A stretch of 64,000 nucleotides of DNA, from assembly GCA_029204225.1 (NCBI GenBank), contig CM055102.1:5199520-5263519 (forward strand). Reading direction: 5' to 3'. The translations under genes were made by a program, and so were the position numbers. Position 1 is the first letter of the stretch; each line of letters starts with the position of its first letter. This stretch comes from Diphasiastrum complanatum. Lineage: Eukaryota; Streptophyta; Lycopodiopsida; Lycopodiales; Lycopodiaceae. The notes under the pieces are model-generated. The model searched no databases and was not told the DNA's origin. It saw only the letters and a program-made list of their open reading frames with translations. Below, in pieces: positions 56,926 through 64,000 of this stretch.

Positions 56926-57232
56926 GGATCCGATCCGGTCAAGATGGTGTTGAAGAGATTCGGTCAAGATGGTTTTCAGAAGACTCGGTCGCGATGGTGT
57001 TCAACAAGTCGAGATGGTCTTCAAAAATCAATCAAGATGGTCTTCAAAAATTCAGTCAAGATGGTCTTCAAAAATTTGGTCGAGATGGTCTTCAAAAGAG
57101 TTCGGTCAAGATGGCCTCCAAAAATTCGGTCGAGATGGTCTTCAAAAATTCAGTCGAGATGGTCTTCAAAACTTCGGTCGAGATGGTCTGCAAAACATTC
57201 GGTTGAGATGGTCTCCAAGAAAATTCGATTAA
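56926..57232. repeat. 24-bp minisatellite, about 12 copies
   Basis: GATGG starts recur at about 57036, 57060, 57084, 57110, 57134, 57158, 57182 and 57207, i.e. every 24 bp with small exceptions, in a unit like TTCGGTCGAGATGGTCTTCAAAAA; more diverged units lie upstream. Because 24 is a multiple of three, all plus frames stay open (141, 107 and 87 codons); one frame gives FGRDGLQK octapeptides. The ORFs are probably a by-product. Confidence 0.9.
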
Positions 57233-57661
57233 GATTCTAGCGTTTTGCGAGTTGGTCGAGTTTTGATCACGTCTTGACTCGGTTGAGTTCCGAGACCCAA
57301 ACTCGGTTGAGATGGTGGTTTTTTTTAATGTTTCTGAAGGCCCTAGGCTTAGGGATGAACGTAGGTAGGGTTAGGTTAGAACTGTTTTTTTTTTATGAGT
57401 CTTTGGCGAAAACTTCAAAATAAAAAAATTGGAAAAAAATTAACAAGGAAGCAAAACTTGAGAAGTGAAAAGTTAAAGTGCTTTTCTCCCAAAACTAAAA
57501 TTTGACCTCCTTCACAAGAAATGTCATATCTCTCTCAATTTTCAACCAAATTGGCTGAAAATTGGCTCAAATTCAAGCTGAGAGTGAGATCTACAATCGT
57601 ATAGAAATACAATCTTAGAATTTAGCCCAAAGTACAGCCAAAATGGAGAAAATAGACTGCA
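57233..57661. other. Noncoding spacer
   Basis: A few weakly similar GGTTGAGATGG words trail from the minisatellite; otherwise A-rich DNA with no features until the copia RT starts. Confidence 0.4.
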
Positions 57662-58728
57662 ATGTATGGGCTCAAACAGGCGCCAAGGGCTTGGTATAGC
57701 CGAATTGACAAGTACTTTGCAAGGCAAGGGTTTGAGAAGAGTAAGTCTGATTGCAATATTTATGTCTTCAGGAAAGGAGAAGACTTTGTGGTTGTTGTGC
57801 TCTATGTGGATGATCTACTCATCACATGAAGCAATAAGAAGCTTATTGCTTGTGTTAAGAAGAATCTTTCTAGTGAGTTTGAGATGAAAGATTTGGGTTT
57901 GCTACACTATTGCCTAGGAGTTGAAGTTTGGAAAGGGAAGAATTGTCTTTATATCTCACAGGCAAAGTATGCACATAAATTATTGAAGAGGTTTAACATG
58001 CAAGAAAGCAAACCAATCAGCACACCCATGGATGCAAGCAACAAGCCATCAAAAGATGATGGTCCAGCATTTGCAGATGAGATGCTCTATCATCAGTTAG
58101 TGGGCAGCCTGATTTACCTTACTACCACCAGGCCAGATATTGCTTACGCGGTTGGGATTGCAAGTCAATTCATGAGTAAGGTATTGAAGCACATTGGAAG
58201 GAAGCCAAGCGGATCCTACGATATGTGAGAGGGACAATGACTTATGGGATTGGATACACAGATGACAGGGACCTTCAGCTGGAGCAAGTGATAGAGACAA
58301 TCAGAGATCGATGACAGGCTATTGTTTCAGCCTAGGTTTAGGTGCTATATCATGGTGCAGTAAGAAGTAGCCTACTATTGCTCTATCATCTACCGAAGCT
58401 GAGTACCAAGCGACTACGAGGTCCGCCTGTGAAGCCATTTGGTTACACCGTCTACTTGACATGCAGATTGCTCAAGTAAGACCTACATTGTTACATTGTG
58501 ATAACCAAAGTTGCATTCAGCTTGCGAGGAATCCAGTCTATCATGCACGAACGAAACACATAGAGGTGGACCAGCATTTTATACGAGAGAAAGTGCACAG
58601 TGGGAAGATCGAGCTAGTTTATTGTCCACCAACGTCCAGATAGCTGATATTTTTACTGAACCACTTAGTAAAGATAAGTTTGAAAAGTTCAAAACTTTTT
58701 TGGGTGTCAGTTTGAATAAAATTGCCAT
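57662..58728 (+). pseudogene. Copia I: RT second half and RNase H
   Basis: It begins sharply inside RT: YGLKQAPRAWYSRIDKYFARQGF, LYVDDLLIT (YVDD), MKDLGLLHYCLGVEVWKG, KYAHKLLKRFNM, LVGSLIYLTTTRPDIAYAVGIASQFM, a decayed stretch, EYQATTRSACEAIWLHRLL, LHCDNQSCIQLARNPVYHARTKHIEVDQHFIREKV, shift, QIADIFTEPLSKDKFEKF and stop near 58742. A TGA near 57828 and several after 58226. Everything 5' of the RT middle is missing. Confidence 0.92.
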
Positions 58729-58738
58729 TAAGAGGGGG

Positions 58739-59130
58739 TGTTGAAGAGTAATGCCTATTTTACTCCTTTGGCTAAGCAGTAGTTAAGTTGTACATAACTC
58801 ATGGGACATGTTTTGATTAAATGCATGAGACCCCCTTTTCTAAGTTGAGTAAATTAGTGCAAGTGGCCCACTTGGCCAAGTAGCTCACTCCTATGGTTGA
58901 CACCTAGACTTTCCATGCATGTAAAGGAGGTGCTTGCCTCACAAGGGATTTGGAGGACCCATGCCCTCCTCTCTCTCTCATTTCTTCTTCTAACTTTTGA
59001 GTTTGTGAGGTGTCTATGCAATTCTCCTTCTGTGTGATGTTTTCCATAGCCAAGTTCCTCAAGCTTTCATAGTTGATCTAGTATTTGAGTTAAGATACTC
59101 CATAGCTGGGTCTTGCAAATCATTACTGCT
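58739..59130 (+). repeat. 3' LTR of copia I (end approximate)
   Basis: TGTTGAAGAGTAATG follows the purine tract TTAAGAGGGGG. CTCTCTCTCTC and short T-runs lie near 58970. The right end is set where coding-like sequence of another relic starts. Confidence 0.65.
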
Positions 59131-60426
59131 GCCATCAAAGAGCTCGAGGATATCTATCTGAGCACCAAGAAGTGAGTCATCCCACAACTGCCAGCATAAC
59201 TCATTTCACCAGCACCACCAACTAAGAAGCAGAAAGGGAAGGTGGTCAGCACTGAAGCCCACGTACCTCAAAAATTTTTATCCAGTGACATCGGGATTGA
59301 ACATGCTAAATCTGGAGGGAGCCTTAAACCCTCTCAGGTCCCAAAGGAGGTCTTAGCCCAACAAGAAGCCCTTCTCCAACAAGCTGTGGCAGCAAGAAGA
59401 TAGGCGGTAGTGGCAACAGGCAGTTCAGTTGATGCAAGCACTTCTGGTTTCGGTTCTATGGGCGTATTTCTGTCCACCAGAGCAACTTCCACAACTCCAA
59501 CTTCCTCACTTGCTCTTACACTTTCAACACCACCCCCACCATTTACTGCTACCTCCACCCCGTCATTCACTCTCAACACAGGCTTTGAATCCGCACTTCC
59601 ACCAAAGCCCTCCCATGTACAAACATCCACCCTACTTGACTCTACCATCAATGTAGATGATTTTGTCTTATAATTACTAACAACAATTCCAGAAACCACT
59701 GTCACCACTAACCCACTCCACACATCTCCACCACGCCCTATCTCCCCACCTCATTCACCCCCTCTCATTTCTCAATCACCTCCTCCTACCTTTCACAAGT
59801 CTCCATCTACCCCTATTTCTGCTTTTCTACCATTTAACCCGATGCCATATCCTAACTATACACGCGCTCTTCCTGACATTGGCCCTTGGGAGCAGCTATC
59901 ACTTTTTTCCCAGAAAGTGGAATGGTTGGTGAATGAGCTCCAATATAATCTATTTGGCACCCTAGGGGATAGTACACCATGAGGCAATTTGATGATGACG
60001 CTATGGCAGATCTTCAGAAGGAAAAAACAAGGCTAGAAGCGAAAAACAAGCAACACCAGCAAATGCTCCTCCACCTTCAGAACCAGCTCCAACTGAAGGT
60101 ATCCAAAACATGCAGACGACCATTGATAACATCACAGCAAAAAGGGATGAGGCCATAGCAGATGCACAGGCAGCACGTTCCGCTATGAAGGAACAATTGG
60201 AATTGGTGGATTTCAATGATTTTGCACCACCAACTATTCCTGAGTGAACTCCTATTCTAGTGGTGGCCTATAAAATGCTAACGCAAAAGCTGAAAGCCAC
60301 AACAGAACAGCACACCAAACTACAACAATCATACACTACTTCCGTCGAGGCCCTTAACTAGCATATCGCCACCTTGGAAGAGAGGTTAAGAGCAGTTGCC
60401 CAGTCGGTCTTCACATACTCAATCTA
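59124..60426 (+). pseudogene. Unknown relic: Pro/Ser/Thr-rich, then coiled coil
   Basis: The plus frame reads AIKELEDIYLSTKK, KQKGKVVSTEAHVP, PKEVLAQQEALLQQAVAARR, a long S/T/P-rich part (59410-59673 open), more Pro-rich sequence, GPWEQLSLFSQKVEWLVNELQYN, then heptad-like helices: LQKEKTRLEAKNKQHQQM, DNITAKRDEAIADAQAARSAMKEQLE and EALN.HIATLEERLRAV. At least six stops and shifts. I recognise no family. It could be a non-catalytic ORF of an LTR element, or a captured host gene; its GC content is higher than its neighbours'. Confidence 0.5.
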
Positions 60427-60429
60427 AAT

Positions 60430-60625
60430 TTTCTATTTCTGCACAAGATCTATGATATGATGGTACTTGAGTGGAATATGCTTTGTCCTGAAATGGAAGA
60501 CAAGATTTTGAGTCATGGAGATTGCGCTGGTATTATCCATATACATGATAGTAGATTCTGCTTATTGCTCCCCTAGCTCATTCAACAATTGTCTCAACCA
60601 CACGATCTCGTTTGTATTTTTTTCT
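60430..60625 (-). pseudogene. Copia J: RNase H fragment
   Basis: The minus frame reads NEIVWLRQLLNELG, stop, then MYMDNTSAISMTQNLVFHFRTKHIPLKYHHI, the copia RNase H end. It lies directly next to the gag zinc knuckles of the same orientation. Confidence 0.8.
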
Positions 60626-60629
60626 TGTT

Positions 60630-60770
60630 TTTGGAATTGAGCCAACAATCAAATGTTGAGTGTCCCTTCTTCTTACAATGAATGCAAATGTTGTTGGGAT
60701 TTCAACAATGTTTCTCTAAATGTCCTTTCTTCTTACAATAATTGCATATCCCAGATGGCTTTGAGTTGTC
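60630..60770 (-). pseudogene. Copia J: two gag zinc knuckles
   Basis: CNYCKKKGHLEKHC and CIHCKKKGHSTFDC, both CX2CX4HX4C, separated by a stop and PNNI. The two knuckles are nearly the same at DNA level, so one arose by duplication. Confidence 0.88.
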
Positions 60771-61429
60771 TTCATCTCTTGTTGAAGATGTGCTTGGCTT
60801 CTGCACTCTTGCTTTCTATTTTCTTCTGACAATGGATACTTGGTCCTCATTGTCTTGAGAGTCTGTATGATCTCTCATGTGACTTCATCTTTTATAACTT
60901 TAACAACATCATTGAATGTCATGCTAGGCATCCTTATGAGTATTGACCTCAGGCTGTAGTAAGTAGATGGTAGAGTAATTGTGAAGTGTAAGAACTGGTG
61001 TTCCGATGGAATCACATGATTCTGATTTGCAGTTGCCAGTTGATCGAAGATTGCTTTCATCTTTCCTGCATGCTTGTCTAGATCATTGTCATCCCACTTC
61101 ATGTTCAGAAGTTGATTGTGGAGATGTAAGATCTCTACACTTGTCATGCGCTCATGTTTGGCTTGTAGCCTTTCCCACATTTTGTGGCTAGTCTCGCAGT
61201 CCATGGTGGTCCTCATGATGTCTTTTGCAAGTGACAGAGTGATTAGAGCCATTGCTCTATCATTCTTCTTTCTCCATTCAGCCGGATTCTGCTATGGGCT
61301 TACTTCAATACCATCCACTATGCTCCATAGGCCTTCTCCTCTGAGTAGCATCTTCATTTTGTGTTTCTAAACAACATAGTTGATGCCATCGAACATGCTT
61401 ACAACCTTTTGTTGTAGGTTCATTGTCAT
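60771..61429 (-). pseudogene. Copia J: gag
   Basis: ATG at 61429 (MTMNLQQKVVSMFDGINYVV), TAG, KHKMKMLLRGEGLWSIVDG, then an open frame 61252-60875: MALITLSLAKDIMRTTMDCETSHKMWERLQAKHER, LHNQLLNMKWDDNDL, FDQLATANQNHVIPSEHQF. This is a UBN2-type capsid domain. The zinc knuckles follow after about 110 bp. Confidence 0.88.
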
Positions 61430-61454
61430 TTTGTCCTTAATTCTAGTCTGCAGT

Positions 61455-61466
61455 GCTTTGATACCA
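61455..61466 (-). promoter_or_regulatory. Primer-binding site of copia J
   Basis: GCTTTGATACCA is the reverse complement of TGGTATCAAAGC, a one-base variant of the tRNA-iMet site. Confidence 0.85.
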
Positions 61467-61467
61467 C

Positions 61468-61930
61468 TGAAGCGAACTACTTGTTCATGTCTCAACTACA
61501 ACTAACAAATTTAAGGATGCGGAAGCATGCATTATTCTATAATTGTCGCATTTTTCGGGAAGGCCAAAAATGCGAAATATGCAAAATATGCGAAAATGCA
61601 TGAATTCTACGCACTTAAGCACATTTTACGTCTACTAGCCTAAATGCAAAAATCCTGAAGAGAGAGGATGTGAACAATACGAAGAGTGCAAAAACGTCAG
61701 TTAGATTTTGATACTTCGTCTTTAGATTTTGCAACCCTGTAGCTATCTACTAATTGAGAAGACAATCTTCAAAGTAACAATGTTCACATAAATAGTACTA
61801 GTATTCATGCATACATAGTGCAAAACTGATAGAAATGATTTATTGCTTTATGAAAACTTTTTAGAGGAGAGTTTACAATCTGCCACATATCTAACTGCAA
61901 AACTATTCTATTCTATTCTGCGCTATCAGT
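61468..61930 (-). repeat. 5' LTR of copia J (right edge unknown)
   Basis: Starts TGAAGCGAAC beside the primer site. No second copy is in the window, so its extent is a guess; it may run to about 62050. Confidence 0.45.
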
Positions 61931-61935
61931 TTTTC

Positions 61936-61997
61936 TTTCTCTCTCTCTCTCTCACTCACTCACTCACTTACTTACTTACTTATTTACTTACTTACTA
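61936..61997. repeat. Compound microsatellite (CT)n (CACT)n (TTAC)n
   Basis: CTCTCTCTCT passes into CACTCACTCACT, then TTACTTACTTAC with minor breaks. Confidence 0.97.
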
Positions 61998-62237
61998 CTT
62001 TCTTTGTTTGTTGGTAGAAATTATATATTCTTTCATACATTTTCTTTTAAGTTGGTCTTGTAACAAAAGGGATATGCTTAAGCACCGATTAGTTGCAGCT
62101 ATCCGCTTCCATTTGAACGGATTGTACTTGCGACCGCCTTTGCGAGATCTGATTTGTCTCATGTGGAAGTATCCAGGGATGAAAGAAAGTGAAGCTCATT
62201 TTCCAACAGATCCAAAAGAGCAAGGGCCGAGCCATTG

Positions 62238-63078
62238 AGGCTCACCTATGATGGCAACGATGATCATAGGGAAGGCACATCATCTTTCACCACTTACACT
62301 TTTCTTGCTTCAATGTTCGATGAGCCAACATGCTATAAAGATGCTTGTAAATCTAAGAGTTGGATGGATGCTATGCAAGTAGAGTATGATGCTCCAAATG
62401 AGAATCATACTTGGGATCTTGTGAATCTTCCTCAAGGGAAGAAACCACTTGATTGCAAGTGGGTGTATAGATTGAAGTATAATCAAGATGGATTACTAAA
62501 TAAGCATACAACTAGGCTTGTAGCAAAAGGATTTTTACAAACCAAAGGCATTGATTATGATGAGACTTTTGCTCCTATGGCTAAGCTTGTTACTATTAGA
62601 TTGATCATAAGTCTTGCAACTACCTTCAATTGGGAGCTATTCCAACTTGATTTTAAAAAATGCTTTCCTCAATGGTTATTTGGAGGAGGAGATCTACATG
62701 AGACAACCCGAGGGCTTCATCAAGGAAAAGCTTGAAGGAAAGGCACGTTTTTTGAAGAAGAGCCTTTATGGGCTCAAGCAAGCACCTAGAGCATGGTACT
62801 CTAGGCTAAACTCTTTTCTCATTTCCATCAATTTTGTAATGACTGCATGTGATCCATCATTGTATATTAGACTTCATGATGGTAAGATCATTATTCTTGT
62901 ATGATATGCAGATGACATTATCTTGAGTGGTAATGATCTAGATAGACTTAGAGATGTAAAATTTGCTTTGGCAAAAGAGTTTAAAATGGTAGATCTCAGC
63001 CTATTAAGCTTCATTCTAGAAATAGAAGTTACAAGAGGATGTGATTTTAGCTTAATTTGTCAATCTAAGTGTGCTACA
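62238..63078 (+). pseudogene. Copia K: reverse transcriptase
   Basis: Open frame 62235-62735: FDEPTCYKDACKSKSWMDAMQVEYDA, HTWDLVNLPQGKKPLDCKWVYRLKYNQDG, RLVAKGFLQTKGIDYDETFAP. A one-base gain in an A-run near 62656 shifts into NAFLNGYLEEEIYMRQPEGF, LKKSLYGLKQAPRAWYSRL. TGA near 62902, YADDIILSGNDL (YADD catalytic box), FKMVDLSLLSFILEIEV and LICQSKCATS, then cut at 63078 by a reversed family C LTR. Little decayed compared with its neighbours. Confidence 0.92.
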
Positions 63079-63874
63079 TCCTATCAAAAAATCTGTGGAT
63101 TGATCGAATAAGATAGCAGCGGAAGTGGAGAAGATGGTAGATGGATCAGAAGTGCAACAGTTACCAACAATAATCAAGATGAATCAACAGTAGCAATGCA
63201 CAATAGAACAATACAGTAGTGAGACCAAAAACTTGCACTCTGATTGATAAGAAAAATGAGTACAAGAGTGTGAAGTAGTGCTAGAGAGTTGGTACAAAAT
63301 TGTTTCAGCTTGTGATTGTTGATCTAACTTACTAATTATATAGTAACTTAGTTACCTAGCTAGAATACAGCCTAACCAATTTGATAAGAGCGCTGACGCT
63401 GTACATTGGTGATTGCATGTCAGTGCTTAGTGCATTGGGAGTGTAAAATCTAAGTGCTTAATTTGCTGAAGCCGTTATGCATTAGATGGCCGTCTTTTCT
63501 TAATTGTAAGTGTATGTACAAGTTAGGTGGACTGTCAAAGATGTACTTGAAGTCATCTGTGACAGTTCATGAATTGATATGTTAGGCACTTCAATGTGTC
63601 AAATATGTCGGGCACTTCGATGTGTCGCAAGTACCTTAAAGTTTTCATATATATACAAGGAGAAGTCAAAGATGATGGAGGATGGAGTGAATGGAGTATA
63701 TACATGGAGAAGTCAAAGTCAAAAAAGTCAGACTTCAAACTTCGATGACTTCAAAGTCGATGGAGTTGAGTTTTGACAAACCCACCCAAAGTGTGAAAAC
63801 TGTGAGAAATGCGAAGTTGGACTTCGGCTGAGTTTTTCCAAGATGCTCATTAGCTACTGGATTGAAATCCAACA
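63079..63874 (-). repeat. 3' LTR of a minus-strand copia family C element (copy C3)
   Basis: The right edge GAAATCCAACA is the LTR start in reverse. It matches 13154-13925 in inverted orientation throughout (GTGCAACAGTTACCAACAATAATC, TGCAATGCACAATAGAACAATA). It interrupts copia K. Confidence 0.9.
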
Positions 63875-64000
63875 CTCTCCCTTAATGTGGATCATGAAAA
63901 GCTTGGATCTTTAGATTTAACATGTTGTTAAATCTGAGATGGTGCTCCTTTGATAGAACTTTGTGAAGTAATCTACTGCCATGTAGTTTGTTCTGCAAAA
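63875..64000 (-). pseudogene. 3' internal end of the family C element, runs off the window
   Basis: The reverse complement ends ATTAAGGGAGAG (purine tract) before the LTR and matches 30536-30650, the RNase H end of family C. The rest of the element lies beyond 64000. Confidence 0.8.

Noticed and set aside
56809-57240. 143-codon ORF with FGRDGLQK-like repeats as a real gene
   Set aside because: Created by the 24-bp minisatellite, which keeps every frame open.

Overview
The window reads as a repeat graveyard from a large, AT-rich land-plant nuclear genome. The evidence is dozens of Ty1/copia and Ty3/gypsy LTR-retrotransposon pieces nested in one another, an Athila/Tat-like tRNA-Asp type primer-binding site, initiator-Met-type primer sites (TGGTATCAGAGC), a chromodomain-carrying gypsy element (chromovirus), and no bacterial-type gene organisation. 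I cannot name the species; a gymnosperm, fern or other large-genome plant would fit, but that is only inference. No intact host gene, tRNA, rRNA or CRISPR array was seen. Almost every coding region has stops and frameshifts, and many stops look like C-to-T decay of methylated CpG/CpHpG sites (CGA to TGA, CAA to TAA, TGG to TGA). Layout, left half: 1-4719 is a broken copia element (+) with its 3' LTR. 4720-9376 is a gypsy relic 'A' (+) with a long leader holding about 150-bp tandem repeats, a gag with zinc knuckles, no pol, and a 3' LTR with a long TC tract. 9555-10905 is a shrunken copia relic (+). 10906-13153 is empty AT-rich DNA. 13154-16080 is a chimera of two copia families (+). 16150-17775 holds minus-strand copia gag-RT and gypsy RNase H/integrase pieces. 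17776-21189 is mostly noncoding, with minus-strand LTR pieces and a gag scrap. 21190-27371 is the best-defined insertion: a defective copia element 'D' on the minus strand with two about 700-bp LTRs, a 5-bp CTTTG target duplication, and decayed LINE pieces inside. 27377-29710 is empty. Right half: 29711-32012 holds a family C LTR with RNase H on the minus strand and a plus-strand D-family gag. 32013-35586 is gypsy relic 'B' (+), related to A. 36066-41000 is the least retrotransposon-like part: an unrecognised minus-strand coding relic (36066-37252), a divergently placed CENH3-like histone H3 pseudogene (37949-38526), and unknown plus-strand ORFs split by a solo LTR with a CCTCT target duplication. 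40992-42603 is a copia 5' end (+), followed by a nearly complete chromovirus on the minus strand (42604-48914). 48915-53035 is copia 'G' with an inverted LTR fragment at its left. 53036-56536 is another minus-strand gypsy. 56560-57660 contains a 24-bp minisatellite. 57662-59130 is a copia 3' end (+). 59124-60426 is an unrecognised Pro/Ser/Thr-rich plus coiled-coil relic. 60430-61468 is a deleted minus-strand copia. 62238-63078 is a copia RT (+) cut by a minus-strand family C LTR that runs to the window edge. Nothing here works together as a pathway. The parts of most biological interest are the histone H3 variant pseudogene with its divergent neighbour, the recurrent CACACGTGTG palindrome in LTRs, and several in-frame internal deletions that made gag-RT, gag-RNase H or PR-RNase H mini-elements.
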